From Rhynochetos jubatus (taxonomy: Eukaryota > Chordata > Aves > Eurypygiformes > Rhynochetidae), in the NCBI GenBank assembly GCA_027574665.1, contig CM050648.1, forward strand, positions 138,632,175-138,696,174: a stretch of 64,000 bases of DNA. The letters are read 5' to 3'. The notes under the pieces are model-generated. The model ran no database searches. It was not told the DNA's origin and saw nothing but the letters and a program-made list of their open reading frames with translations. Shown here one piece after another: positions 10,591 to 23,814 of the stretch. The translations under genes were made by a program, and so were the position numbers. The first letter of the stretch is position 1, and every line of letters starts with the position of its first letter.

Positions 10591-13500
10591 ATTTTTCAGC
10601 CTGGAAAAGAGACAACAGAAGAGACACACAATAAAGGTGTCACACACCTTTGCTGGAGAAGATGAGAAGACAACAGTTATTCACTGTTTCTCATAACACA
10701 AGAACTGCAAGACGCCAATGAACTTTAGAGGCAGTAGGTTTAAAACAAAGGAAAATTCTTGTCCTTATTAAATAAATTGTATGTTACAGATTGTTATGGA
10801 GGATAAACGCATGTGTGAGCTAAAAGAATCCATCAGTGATAGGAGAATATTGCGCTGAAGATCCAGCATAGCATCAAATTCCATCAAAAGCTGTTAAATG
10901 AAGATACCATCTCCATCCAAAGAAGTTCCTGACGCTTCATTTGTCATGGAAATTATACAGAAAAAGGGTCGTTCTATATTTGACTGTTCTCGCATTACTT
11001 CTGGAAGCAGGACCATTGATCACTGCACAAGACAGGATCCTGGTAGGACCAGTATTGTGTCTTACCCAGTATGGCTATTTCGGGAACTGAAGTTGATTTG
11101 AGCTTCACTCGCCATTCTTGATGTGCACTTAAATGTGGTCATGAATAGCTCTGAAACTGTTTTAGCCACTTGCCTACCTGAAGTTTCATTTCAGGCTCAG
11201 ATGATCTGTAGGCGTCTGAGTTCGCTAGGTACGCTTGCTAATCGGTTCCTTCCCCATCCTTGCCTGAGATGTCACTTTTCGTCTGCTGGCATTAGTACAC
11301 TAGGCATTTGATTCTGCTGACCCATCAGCGATGCAAAACAAACTTCATTTCTTTGTCTTACCGCAAATACGGAGTGCTTGCATGTTACTCCGCATATCAT
11401 TCTGCGGCCTGACTTGTCTTGTGTTGTTGCTTCATGCCCCGCCATAAGCATATTTTTTCAATCATACTAATATTGGTTTAATACACATGTAAGGACAATG
11501 CTCCTGGATCTGAGCTGTACATCCCCCTATAACAGGGCTGCACTGACTTACCAGCCTGGGGGTAATTGCACTCTGTTATATCGAAATGGGGAAGAAGAAC
11601 TATTAGCTCTTGCAGACTAAGCAGATCATCACCTAAAACCCATTACAAATCTGTACATTTTAATCTCTGTCTCATTTCTTAACTTTAAAAAAATCTGACT
11701 TATGGTTTTAAAGCAAAAGAAAAAACAACCAAAACCCAAAGTCTAATTCCATGTATGTTTGCATCTCAGCAGAGTGGAATCTCATCTTGGTTAGGGACAA
11801 AGGAACACGAGTCATGAGTTAAATGACTTTACAGTGGAAAAATACATCTCTTCTGTTTTGCTGCAATATATAAAATCATAGAAAGATGAAACAGGAACAA
11901 CCTATATAGGCTTGAAGTCTTGGGAGACTAGAAAAACAAGGTGAAGAGAGAGACAAGATGATACCCCCCCCCAAAAAAAACCCAACCATACAATGAAGTG
12001 AAACTGGGCCCAGGATGTGAAGTAACATAACACCAAGACTTCGCTTCTTCACAGGACATTAATGTCAGATGCTGTACTACCCGCTTTTGTTCCCCCTGAG
12101 GCACTGCAGCCAGGTAAGTCATATCCACTCCTGTCACCAGAGACTAGAAACATCAGAAAACCTCAAAGGACAGATGTTTGGATATGCTCATGAGCTGCAT
12201 GTTTTTAAGGACTGTAGCAGAAGGATGGGTAAAATGAATGAAAAAATAAAAGGTGGAAAAAATGGAGAACAGATGAAACGGCTTCCTTGGCCGAAACAGG
12301 TATGTGAAGAAGGTGGAGAAAGAAAGGTGATCTGAGTCTTATTTCCATGGACTACTTTGATATCACATATTACCATGATGCTCCAGACAGAGCAGAACAA
12401 ACGAGATCTGACATGACTCTTACGACGGAATTTATTCCCCTTGCACAGACCACCTCCATGAGACAGCATCCAGACAAAACATTTTGCAGATGAAAATGGT
12501 GCAAGAAAATGCTGAAAGCTCTGAAAGCAAAAGGGAGAAGAAAAAAAAAAGCAACTTCAATTGTTTCATCAAAATGGTTGGAAATGAAAGCAAAGCAGGA
12601 GACCAGTTAAAAAAAGGAGAAAATATTAGTGTGCTACTGAATGAAAATAAACTGTTACAATTACTTTTTTAACCTGGGTCTGTCCAGGCCACAAAGGAAA
12701 GAGCAACCCTCTGCTAACAGTTTCATCAGCATTATGTTAGATGAGGGGAAAACTCTTCTAGAATGGATCATATTAAAGAAAAGACACACTGTCAAGGTAT
12801 ATTTAGCATCTCTTTTGTATATTCTGCATAGCTCAACTGCCAGAAAGAGCATGAGAATGAATCCAGCACAAGTGTTTATTTAGCAGTGACAGCCTCAGCC
12901 CTGATTTTTCGGGAAGCTTGAGCAGTTACATGGCCATAACTCTCTTGTGTGATATGGGAGCATAACCTCTCCACCAGCAAAATGAGGAAGATCCTCAAGG
13001 CCTTCTGTAAAACTACCTTTCCAAGGTCAGACACACAAAGAGTATATTTCCTACACTGCTGGCGTCTGATTTATCCTGTCTCAAATCAAACTGTTGACCA
13101 AGAGGGCAGACAGTTTCCCTGGGGATAGAGCATATGCTGTACACCAAAGATCGGAGAAGCACTTGAAATCTTTGAAAGCTCTGCGTAGTTCATATTCACC
13201 ATTTCAGTGTCCTACTTTCTTTGGGAAAGAAAACTCATCAGTGTTTTAAAAAGCACTGACACTCAGTAGCCTCGGGTTATGTCTTGCACACCATCAGTCA
13301 CTCCAATAGATTTACAGCAATAATAAATCAGAGGAGAATTTGACCAGTGTCTGAAATCACGGTGTCATATTTCCATAAATGTTGGCCTGTTTACCCAAAA
13401 ATGATAAAACTAATTCTACATTATCAGATTACCCACTGGGACACTCACTACAAAGCTAAACCAGACCCAACTCAGGACTGAATCTGGCCCTGTACATCTT

Positions 13501-13802
13501 TTTATTTTGAAATGGGAGGCATCACTTCTGAGGAGCACCTTCACTGCATTCTTTTGACATAGATGCCCCCGTGTACATGAATACATACATACATGGTTGT
13601 ATATTGATTCCAGTCTCTCAATCGGAGGGTCTTAAGTGCTCTTGACCATTAAAAAAAAACCCCAAAACACCAAGGTGAAAAATAGAGAATTTTCTTGAAA
13701 CTGTTACTGACAGGTGGGTCATATTTAAGTATAGTAGCTGCAACAAACACTACCAGTTCATCAAATCTTCACAAGGTTAATAAAAAGAACAACAAAGCTT
13801 AC

Positions 13803-13934
13803 CTCCAGACATTGTATTTTGTTAGTAAAATCTTCAGTATAATTCCTCTAATTATTTTCTCTCTAACTTGCTTCTTCACTCAGGGCTTTGAGTTGGTTTT
13901 CCGACTGAAGAATCTCTTTTTCAAGGTCTTCACT
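13803..13934 (-). pseudogene. CCDC175: CCDC175 exon 9, with two in-frame TAG codons
   Basis: It reads SEDLEKEILQSENQL, KALSEEAS, TAG (13863-13865), RENN, TAG (13848-13850), then RNYTEDFTNKIQCLE before GTAAGC. Both flanking phases are 0 and the coiled-coil pattern continues past both stops. CAG-to-TAG changes are the likely origin. The acceptor is a weak GAG after a 15-base T run. Confidence 0.87.
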
Positions 13935-14129
13935 CTCAAAAAAAAAAAAAAAAGAATGCAAAGCATTTTACAAAATGAAAGTCAGTGGTTTCTGAAATAC
14001 ATAATGTCTACCTGGACCACTTGGAAATTAGCAATTCAAGCAAAATGAGAGCAATCTGCATTTAAAACACAACATCTGCCAAGACATATAATTGCTTTAA
14101 AATTGTTATAACAGAAGTTAAGGTCATGT

Positions 14130-14272
14130 CACAGAATCACAGGATGGTTGAGGTTGGCAGGGACCTCTAGGCGTCATCTTGTCCAATCCCCCCACTCAAC
14201 AGGGCCACTTAGAACAAGTTGCCCATGACTGTGTCCAGATGGGTTTCAGATATCTCCAAGAATGGAGATTCT
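14130..14272 (-). mobile_element. CR1 LINE 3' fragment
   Basis: It begins CACAGAATCACAGGATGGTT and continues GAGGTTGGCAGGGACCTCTA, the reversed 3' tail of CR1. It ends near the phrase TATCTCCAAGAATGGAGATT. It lies in the intron just downstream of exon 8's right edge region, between exons 9 and 8. Confidence 0.85.
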
Positions 14273-14425
14273 TAGATCTTTAGACCTGATATCATGTTTA
14301 ATAGCTTACAAAGATTTGGCCCTTGGAGGTTCCTTAATTAGGTATCAGTTTACTCTGATGATGTACAGCACGAATGTATCGTAGCACTGGAAGTAATGGG
14401 TTATAATACCTGCTGTTTAACATAC

Positions 14426-14502
14426 CTCCAGAAGTAGTTCAGCATGCCTTTTTTTGCCAGCTTCTATTTGTTCATTAACTTTTCTGTTTCTATCCTCCTC
14501 CT
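14426..14502 (-). pseudogene. CCDC175: CCDC175 exon 8
   Basis: It reads EEDRNRKVNEQIEAGKKRHA, then ELLLE, before GTATGT. With the acceptor TTTCTCAG the exon starts with two spare bases (AG). That does not match the phase 0 end of the 16089 exon unless the AG two bases further in is used. A missing exon or exons between the two would also explain it. Confidence 0.83.
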
Positions 14503-16088
14503 CTGAGAAAAAGTGTTTTCTCTGCTTCGCCAAGTACAGTAGCTTCCACTGAAGCAATACTCCAGTGCCAGACACATAAGCAGAAATAAATTGAAAACGG
14601 GAGAAAACCAGAAGGGAAACAACATTATCAGAGGCACCGCAAGCCTAATTTAAGTGATTGGAAGACTCAAACATACATCCTGTAACTTCAGGACTACAAT
14701 CAAAGTGGTTCACACAGAAGTCTGGGATCCTGACAAAATCTAGGAGATGCATGAAAAGACAAAAACCCTTTTAAAACGCCTCTCTGTATTGAACCTGGAG
14801 TAGGAGTCTTAAGGTGACTAGTCTCACTTAAGTCTCACATAACACACTCTGTTATGTGCCTAAAATGAGTTAGTATAACTCTGGACCAAACAATATGGTT
14901 AATTTAGCTTAGCAAATTGGAAGGGACAGGATTTCACATTCATAAAACCCCTAGGGTTTGTAAGCTGTGAAAAGAATAGAAGACAACACTGATACAAAAC
15001 CAAATAGGCATTAGCTGTCTATGTGAAAATGCAGACTGGAAGTCAGATAAAACTATTCTTAGTCATAAAAACAACAGGTAGTGACTTCCACTATGTGGAC
15101 TGCAAAGAGTGATAAAGTGGGAGTGGGGAATTCTTGACGATGAAGGAACATTGGGACGGTGGGCACACAAAATCAAGGTGGAGGGAAGTAGGAGTCATGG
15201 GTTCTGGCTGAAAGAGGCAAAGGCACAAGATGGAAGAGAAAAAGGCAATAGGATGTTGGTGATTGACATCCTAGCTTTTGATGGTAGGAATGCAGTAGAA
15301 GAGCAGGTGGGGTGGATATGGGTGGACAGAATGTGACTCCCACCTGGTACTGCCTAATGTCAGTGTAGCTGAGTTTTTCATGGACCACCACCTTATTTGA
15401 TATGTACACGTCTGGAGGAGAGGTTATGAACGTAACTAGGAAAACACCCCCTGGCAGATATGTGTAGTCTACATAATAAAATAACCTCAGGCAGCTGGCA
15501 TTCCTTCTCAGGTTCAGCAGATGGAGTGCCACCACCAGTTAGCTTTTCTCCCCATGCAATGAAAGTTCATAATGATGTAAAAAGCATGGAGCAAGTCAGC
15601 AAGAATGACCATCCAAAGTGCACACTCAGTTTTCCAGACCAGGAGTCCAACCTCACTCTGGTTAACAAATCTCCCCACAATCCTCTTACATCTGTCTGCC
15701 CCATTCTCTTATTGCATATATACCCCTTCCCAAATCAAGATCCTAATGTCTTAACTCTCTAGTCCATTGCATCCCAGCTCAGAAGACCACGCCCTCAAGC
15801 TCACCCCAGCTTAAGTGTTTCAGTACCAGCCCATGGTCTCAGTTGAAGAGAAGATCTTGCCCCTACCTCCAGCACTACCTCCAGAGCCCAAGCAGAAGGC
15901 AGAGGCCTCACGTCCTGCAAATGTCTATGCCCCTTTTCCCTGCTCACACTCATCAAGCACAGAGGAACAGGCAAAGCAAAGCACCTCAAGCACCTCACAT
16001 GTTGATACACTCAGTGAGAACAGGCCTGTACAAAGTGTAACAAGGCAAGGCGTAGTAAAAACAGCCAGAATAAAAATACCTCTCTTAC

Positions 16089-16170
16089 CTTTTCAAGCTC
16101 CTTATTGAAAACTTCTTTTTCTTCGGCAATTTTTGATTGTGAAAGCAATAACTCAGAATCAAGCTGAATT
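16089..16170 (-). pseudogene. CCDC175: CCDC175 exon 7
   Basis: The exon is open and reads IQLDSELLLSQSKIAEEKEV, then FNKELEK, ending in phase 0 before GTAAGA. Confidence 0.88.
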
Positions 16171-18018
16171 CTGTTAAACAAAGCCAATATAGACATATTG
16201 AGAAGCATATTAACAACAACAAAAAAAGGTTAAAACTGTTAAAAGTTATACATTCTTGTTCTCAGGCCCCTCGTGTGAACGTAAGCTATGTGAATGTCTG
16301 CATACATTTGAGCTCTATTCCATTCAGATATACTTATTCATTACTTCCCTCTAATACATCTGTTTAGAGTAACACATGCAAAGGAGGTAAGGACACACAG
16401 AACTAGTTGGCTTCCTACTGCAAGATCTTAAAATACAAGCCAAGGAAGGCTTATGGGGAGAGGCAATATTTTCTATAGACAAACTGATAGAATTAGTACT
16501 CAAGAGGAAAGCAGACAGGCTTTCAGGCAGATAAGTCCTTCCAGCAACAGGTCTACAGGTTAAAATGAGAAGACTTGAGCATAGATTTATCCTCCTTGCT
16601 TCTGCTGGACATTGTGTGTTTGCATGTTTTACAGCTTATAGTCAGACAAGGGATACTAGCTTCCTTTTTCTATCTTCTATACAAACCAGGAGTCATGCAA
16701 GAAGCATGAGCCTACCTAAAGAAGTGTTTGAAGAAGGAAATCTCATACAGAGCAGAAGAGGCTGTCAAAGGAAAAAGAGGAGGAGAAAGCCCTAGTATCC
16801 TAGTAGTTTCACAGCAAACAAGTATAGAAGCTAAAATCCTTACTGACCAGGCCTTGAGCATGTGTGTCAAACATTGTGAAGGAACAAATACATTGAACAG
16901 ATCCTTTCTTTAACCCAACTGCCTAACTCGTCTGTTACATCAAATACTAGCATGAGTTATGAAAGACCAACATCCTAAAAGACTTTCACAACACTGAGCA
17001 GCTATAAAAATACAGAACAAAAAGAACAGAAAGACAATGTTTCTGTTACCCTCAGACTAGGAAATTCACCATAACCCACAGCTCTGTGGTCATCACGAGG
17101 TCATAACTATTCAGACCCTCGGAACATAAGTATGGTCAACTTCCCCAGCAAAGTATTTCTACTGAAGTTATTACTCAAGAGAGTAAAGATAAGCAATTTA
17201 TAACTGCCTACAGGATCAAGGGCCACAGCCAGATGCTGGCTGCCGCTCATTTTTTACAGTAATTACATTATTAATTAATGGAAACATTAATTTCATGAAG
17301 ACATTAACGAATTAGTTCTGCCATCAAGAAAAATTGTAGAGTTCAGAGCAATAATTTTACCCAAGTTTCCAATAACTCATATTTTCTTTTTTGTAAGGGT
17401 TTTTAGCTCACCTTGTAGAGGGAAATGGACTCAAACAAGAAGTTTGAGTCACCAGGAAGAGTCTCCATTTTTTTTCCTGTCACTTCAGTCATATAACCCT
17501 TCCGAAGGCCTACGGCAGAGTCAGGAGAGAAGCAGCTATGGAGCTAGCCTGGATAATGCTAAACTGAGGATCTCCACACTGAGCTCCATGGGTGTAACAT
17601 AGACAAGCCCACAGAATGACATTTGGATTATTTTGCTTATTCAACAGCATTTGTGATGCTTTGCACCTCAGGTGACATACGGAAGAAGTAGGCCCAGTGC
17701 CAGCTGATAGGAAGAGGATAGCATGTGCAGGGAGTAATGACTGACTTTGCTACCATGCATGCTTGTTAGAATAACAGTATAACTCTAGTCCAAAGGGCAC
17801 TGTTTGTGAATATTTGTTGCCTGATAGCTAATTTAGATTAACCGCAGCTGTTCTCCAAGTCTTTGTGCCCACTGAAGGCAATAGGAAGAATTCCATTAAA
17901 TAATTCACATACTTCGTAAAATGTGGCTGGTTCTTCTTAAATACTGGGGAAAAGTTCCCTCAGAAAACATTGATGCATTTAGCAAAAAGATCAGATCAAA
18001 TGGTCTAATAATTCTTAC

Positions 18019-18128
18019 TTCTTTTCAGAGACTGCCAGCATGTCTGTCTTTTTAAATTCCATGGTTTTTTTCCAGTTGCTTGCTTTTTCTTTCAGTTTTG
18101 TTATGAGAATTTCTTCATTAAATATAGC
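18019..18128 (-). pseudogene. CCDC175: CCDC175 exon 6
   Basis: The exon is open and reads AIFNEEILITKLKEKASNWK, then KTMEFKKTDMLAVSEK. It ends AA before GTAAGA, and the next exon supplies A to make Lys. The acceptor is TTTTTTATAG. Confidence 0.88.
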
Positions 18129-20352
18129 CTATAAAAAAATATAACAATGTCAAAACATAGGAAATTTCCAAACCAGCAGAAAATGAATCCCTTTACTGCC
18201 ACTGTCGTTTCTTTTTTTTTTTCCAAGATTTCATAGCATGTGTATAAGACTAGTATTTTCTAGCCACTCTCAAATTTCACAACCAAAAATACTACAGCCT
18301 GCAAAGAAGGAATACTGAGGAAGCAGCGGTCAAGGCTGTATTTACTGTAGTTAATCACTGAAAAACTTAAAAATAATAATCAATGCGGGTTGGTAATGAA
18401 AAGAAACCTTAAAAAAATTAACCTATGAAAACTGTTATTTAAGATACTCTGCAGTTAACTCATTTTTACTAACATGATACTCATTCAGATGAAAAGGACT
18501 TTTACTGGGAAGGCAGCAATTCCTCTAACAGAAATTGGCAAGACTAGGGCAGAAAATGATGGTTTACATCTCAGTTTGTCTCAACTCATTACACAAGTGT
18601 TAGTTTTGCAGTATGGTTGCTTCAGTAGTGCTGAGGTAAGTCAGCAGATAATAAATTAGCTTGAGTTAACTCTGCAAGAAATCATAAGAGGAAAGATGAA
18701 GACACCAATCTTCCCTTACTTTTCTCTGGTAACTTACCCCTGCAAAAGGGGAAAAGTAGTTCTAGAGTAGGCAGGGTTGAACTGAAAGCCAATATTAAAT
18801 AGGTGGCAGACAGAGAAATCCTGGTTGTCTTTTAACACTATTCATTTTGACTTCCCAGATCCTGAGCCTTCTTAAAATTGTCATGTCCACCAGTGTGGAG
18901 TTACTCACACTGCTGAATGCATTCCCAGGCAGTTGAATGTAATACAGCCTCCTTGCTTATTTTAGTTTCTGCAACATTTTTCCAGTGCAAACGTTTTCAT
19001 AATATCTGAACAGTCTTCTTTTCAAAATTCCTTCTTAGTTCTTCCCCCTATATCATAGTTTGCATCCACTAAACATCTGTTGACTATCATTTCTCTTTTT
19101 CAGGTAGTCCTCCAGCTAGCTCCACTGGGATCCAAGTCACCCTCACTGACTTTTTTCTAATATTCCCTATAAAAAGGTCCTGATAAATAGGCTGACCAGC
19201 ACAGAGAAGCCACCTGTTTCGTTAAGCTGGCAAAATGGACCTTCTGTTTTTGAAAGTGACTTTATAACCATGTAACTAACAGTTAATAATGTCAGCCAAG
19301 TAGATATCACGCAAGCTTATTTTTTTCTTAAAAGGTAGGCGCTGCATTTCTCTATAAATACCCCTTACTTTGACCAGTTATGGAAACTGAATGTTGGTCT
19401 CTGCAGTAATTAACCAAAACAATTTTGTGTATTACTTATCGTTGAATTCTGACTTATCAAATGCTGAAGGTCCAAAAATTTTGTATTCAAGTTTTCAAAT
19501 TCATGCTTTTTCTTGCAAGTTTTTGCCTCCTGAGTATCAAGGATTTTTTTCATTTCTCTCTTCTACATTAAAAATACTACAATTAATTTAGCAATGTACT
19601 GTTCATACTCTAAAAATTTGTACTACAACATCTGAAGGCTTCCAAAATTAAATGAGCACAAAATTTACACTGGAATAATATAATTTTCTGCAAAAGCCAC
19701 AGCTCTGTACCGAGTGAATAAATTCTATAAGAAAAAGAAACAACAATTAATTAATATAACATGCAAATTAGGATCTGATTTGTCAAAAATTCATGTGATT
19801 TTATTCCAGTATAGGAACCTGATTATACTTTATTTTGTACTAGAAATTTTTCTTTTAATCTGATCATCTGTTTTTACATCATTGTTCAGAATGGAAATCA
19901 AATGTACACAACTGAAAGTAGGGCAGATAAAACCCAGTAAAACCTTATCTCAGAGCTTGCTGGAAAATACAGGTACCTTTAGGTGGTTTGCCTGGAGGGG
20001 TTGAATTCCCAGTGCGTCATTATTTGTCCCACGGTCAGTAAGAAGCACCAATCCAGACATGACATTTGGACGTGTACTGCTAGAAAACAAACTTCCTATG
20101 CCACCCAATTGTGACATTTGTGTGTGTGTGTGCAAACAAACCTCATACACCCCGCACACACGTAAGCACATATATACAGAAGTCAAAACAGCATGTGTGC
20201 TCCCGAGGTCCAGGGTCATTTTTCTGTTTGTGCTGCTGTGAAGACATATGTTAGCTCCAAAGGAGAAAGCAAAATACAACATCTGGAATGCTTACTAAGG
20301 TAATTTCATTTTTGTCACTGTAAAACTGTGAAGTACATTTCAAAACCTTTAC

Positions 20353-20579
20353 CTTTTTATCACTCTTCTTTCTCCTTCTCAAGTTTACTCATTTTTTCAG
20401 CTGTTTTTCCTTTCAATTCTGCTAATGCTGCCTTCATTCTGATTATTTCTCTTTCTGTATCTCTTGTTTTACCACAAATCTCAATTAAGAGATCATTTGT
20501 CTTAACTTTTGTTGCCATCCTTTCATTCTGCAAGTCTACTTTTTCTTTATACTGTGTCCGCAAATATTCTTGTTCCTCA
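20353..20579 (-). pseudogene. CCDC175: CCDC175 exon 5, with one-base insertion near its end
   Basis: This is the longest exon found, 75 codons of coiled coil (EEQEYLRTQYKEKVDLQNER through KMSKLEKEKEE). It then hits TGA (20360-20362) and TAA just before the donor GTAAAG. Removing one T (complement of base 20362) gives EEDKK and phase 0, exactly what the next exon needs. Confidence 0.87.
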
Positions 20580-20827
20580 CTGGAAAAAAAAAAAAAAGAA
20601 AATGATATTTCCTACCGTTCACTCAGATCAATGACTTGGTTCGTATGTTCATTGAAATGAATACTTGCCTATCCATACGTTGGCAGCTCAGTCTGCTATC
20701 GCACTACACATACCCTTAGGCATGACGTGTGCTGGTACCTGTGATGAAGACCACCTAAGACCTTGCATTCCAATGAAATGCCTTTCAGTTATTTCTATTA
20801 TAATTTTTTCAAAGTTTAACTTTTTCA

Positions 20828-21227
20828 GAGGTGGCTGAGAGAGTTGGGCTTGTTCAGCCTGGAGGAGGGCTCTGGGGAGACCTTATAGCACCCTCCAGTA
20901 CCTGAAGGGGGCCTACAAGGAAGCTGTGGGGGAGTTTTTACAAGGGCCTGCAGTGACAGGACAAGGGGTAATGGGTTTAAATTGAAAGAGGTGAGGTTTA
21001 GATTGGATATCAGGAAGAAATTCTTCCCAGAGAGGGTGGTGAGGCACTGGGACAGGTTGCCCAGAGAAGCTGTGGATGCCCCATCCCTGGCTGTCCTCAA
21101 GGCCAGGCTGGATGAAGCTTGGAGCAACCTGGTCTAGTGGAGGGTGTCCCTGCCCATGGCAGGGGGGCTGGAACTGGATGGTCTTTAAGGTCCCTTCCAA
21201 CTCATACCATTCTGTGATTCTGTGATT
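20828..21227 (+). mobile_element. CR1 LINE 3' end, about 400 bp
   Basis: It runs from GGTGGCTGAGAGAGTTGGGC through GAAATTCTTCCCAGAGAGGG and the tail AAGGTCCCTTCCAACTC to the terminal ATTCTGTGATT repeats. It is a typical 5'-truncated avian CR1, antisense to CCDC175. Confidence 0.95.
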
Positions 21228-21812
21228 ACTTTTTATAAGTTTCATTAAAAATGGAAGGGCTACTTGCAAGCACTGAAGGAGTGAAGAAAGCAGGCTTCCC
21301 CTAAAATGCATTGTGATTTATTTTTGAACAGCTCTAGCAGCATGACAGAAGGTGACAGTGGCATGAAATCTGGCAAGGAGAAAGCAAATATCTCCCAAGT
21401 CTCTGTATCCTCTTGGGTAACTCTTGAAGAGGAATATGGATCTTTAGCACAGTTACTGGTTCAGAGTTCATTCCACAGTTTTTTTTTAAACTGAAAACTG
21501 TGATCTTAGTCTGTAGTAATTCCTTAACATTAATTGTTGAAAGATAAAGCTCTCCCTGCTAGTGTGAGAAGCAAAGCTGCAGACAGTTTTCCCTAAGCTA
21601 CCTTATCAGGAGGCCAGCAGCCGCAGGCAGGCTCTGCTGTTCAAGAAACAAGATCTTAAAAATCAGGCTTCCTGCTGCACCAAGGGGTTGCCTAGAAACA
21701 TTCGCAGCTAGCTGCAGGGGTGAGGGCCGAGCGCTACTCACACGTATTGACATTTCAGTTCTCCCTGAACCATCTCGCCCCTATGGTTTTCCTTGTTCAA
21801 GTTAATACATAC

Positions 21813-21948
21813 CACGGTGCAGCATTCCGTCTTTCACAAAGGGTTTGCTTCTCATTTAGTAATGCAATTCCATCAGCAATGCTTTTCAGTGCAGTCTGCA
21901 GCTGATTTATTTTAGCAGCACTAGATTCACGTGCAGCAGTAACGAGAG
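21813..21948 (-). pseudogene. CCDC175: CCDC175 exon 4
   Basis: The frame is open: LVTAARESSAAKINQLQTAL, then KSIADGIALLNEKQTLCERR and NAAP, ending TG before GTATGT. The acceptor is an unusual GAG (TATTTTTGAG). Confidence 0.88.
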
Positions 21949-22680
21949 CTCAAAAATAAATACAAAACATGCAGAAACCTCTTAGCTATAAAAAGGTGTA
22001 TATGAGCTAATGGATTAAGAGATTGGTCCATAATCTAATTCACTGCTGTAGGTACCATCACCTGGTAAGGGATAGCTGTGATCCTAAGCCACTAGCATCC
22101 CTGAATTCACATAATGTATTTCCGTAGTTTAATTTTATCACGTTTTCCCCAAGTCATCTGCATCTGTCAACGAAAGAAACCTGCTGTGTTCTCACAGAAC
22201 AATTGCTCTTTTTCATACTGTATGTCTAAAAATTTCCCTAGACATATAGTGAACTGATAAAAATTACTCTTTCCTCCCAAAAAAATCCTCTGCACAACCA
22301 GCTGTAGCAGCCAGGGACAAGGATAAGGATCATCTGGCATGAAATTCAATAGAATTTCTCCCAGAAGAGCCACTGCTGTGTGGCGATGAAGAGCCTGCAT
22401 GAAGAGGCATTGTGGTTCAAGCTCCTCTGTGTGGGGGCGTTGTACTACAGCATCTTTTCATCGGTGTACATCCACCCGTGCAAAAACACTTAGGCAGTGC
22501 ACAATGGGTGCAGCTAGTATAAACTACCAACTGCACAGCAACCACGTGCTACAGGCAGAGAGACGAGGGAGAAAACTTGCTATAAGGCAGTAATCAATAA
22601 ACACAGAAAGTAGCTGGGGAAAAAAAAAAAAAGCTCTGGTTGCTTTTTCATGCTGAACCTAAAGTTGAAGTCGTTAAGTC

Positions 22681-22826
22681 ACCATCCCTGGAGGTATTTA
22701 AAAGACATGTGTATGTGGTGCTTAGGGATGTGGTTTAGTGGTAGACTTGGCAGTTCTGGGTTAACAGTTTGACTTCATAATCTGAAAGGCCTTTTCCAAC
22801 CTAAACAATTCCATGACTCTATGATC
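22681..22826 (+). mobile_element. CR1 LINE 3' fragment, older subfamily
   Basis: It contains GGAGGTATTTAAAAGACATG, the GTGGTGCTTAGGGATGTGGT phrase and the end TCCATGACTCTATGATC, characteristic of an older CR1 subfamily. Confidence 0.85.
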
Positions 22827-23334
22827 TAACTTCATAGTACTCCAAAAGCAGTAGTCCTGTTCTCCCTGGCCACCCTGCCATCTCGCCTGCTGTGCCACCA
22901 CTAGCAATCATGGAGCATCATGGTTAGCCAGATAAAGAACTCCAACTCCCTTGCTTCTCTCAAAGAAGAAGAAATCCTACCATCCATCTAGATCAACTCC
23001 TTGACCACTTTGCTTTGTGGCTGCAGGGCAAATAGAAGGGTAGTAGCAGAATATGGGTTGATCATTGTAAAAGTGAAACCACACCTGAGAAAAAGAGAGA
23101 AGTAGAACTCAAGCTTTATTTTCATCTAAGATACCTACATTCGAGCCAATGCTTTAGCCTCTTTTCACAGCCAGTGGAGAGAAAGAGGCACTTGATAATT
23201 CTTCTGACTTGCTTTAAACATCTCTGCTAGGGTGAGTTGAATCACGCCTAGAAGTGCCTCTTTGTCTTTACTAGCCAAAAGAGACAGTTGGTCAGATGGA
23301 CCCGACCCAAAAGTAATGTCACATCAGGTGAGTG

Positions 23335-23465
23335 TTATTAACCTTACTTCACAAAGAGGGAACTTGCAGCGCAGAGCTCTCCAGTGCTTCATCTCAAGTA
23401 TCAGAGAAAGGCTGTGGCACAGCTGGAATTCAAACTGAATGCTGTAGTTCTCGTCATTCTTCTAA
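23335..23465 (-). repeat. Probable MIR-type SINE relic
   Basis: The order TTCACAAAGAGGGAAC, then GGCTGTGGCACAGCTGGAAT and TCAAACTGAATGCTGTAG, resembles the reversed MIR core (gaggaaactgaggcac ... agctgggattcgaac). It is diverged and identified only by phrase order. Confidence 0.4.
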
Positions 23466-23702
23466 TATTTGTGCATGGTCTTCAGTGAAGATCTCTCCCA
23501 TTTACACTCTTATGTGAAAGAATAATCCCTCACAATATGATACACCGGCAAACACCCATCTTCTTTCATTATTATTGAAAATTATTTACCTTTAGCAGTA
23601 CGACTTATTTTATGGAATACTTCAAAACATTTCTATGCATAGAAAATACAATTCTCTTTTTTTTTTTTTTTTCCCCCGCAGAGCTGGTTAAGTCAGTACT
23701 AC

Positions 23703-23814
23703 CTGTCATCTCTGCAGTAATCTCTCCTGGAAAATTCTGCCTTCTGAAGCGAAGATTGCTGGTTTTTATAGTCTCCTCTTCCAGACATTCAAGGGTATGC
23801 CTTCAAATTTCTTC
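23703..23814 (-). pseudogene. CCDC175: CCDC175 exon 3, with in-frame TGA
   Basis: It reads EEI, then TGA (23803-23805), then RHTLECLEEETIKTSNLRF and on to GEITAEMT, followed by G before the donor GTAGTA. Only this frame gives coiled-coil sequence and joins the next exon (G+CT = Ala). At the stop position the human protein has Arg, as I remember it, so a CGA-to-TGA change is the simplest explanation. Confidence 0.85.

Noticed and set aside
20913..21311. Minus-strand open frames with a repeated peptide (QPPCHGQGHPPLDQ) at several loci, also near 33467-33793, 40948-41400 and 43432-43698
   Set aside because: They are antisense translations of the CR1 3' tail, which is why the same peptide recurs.
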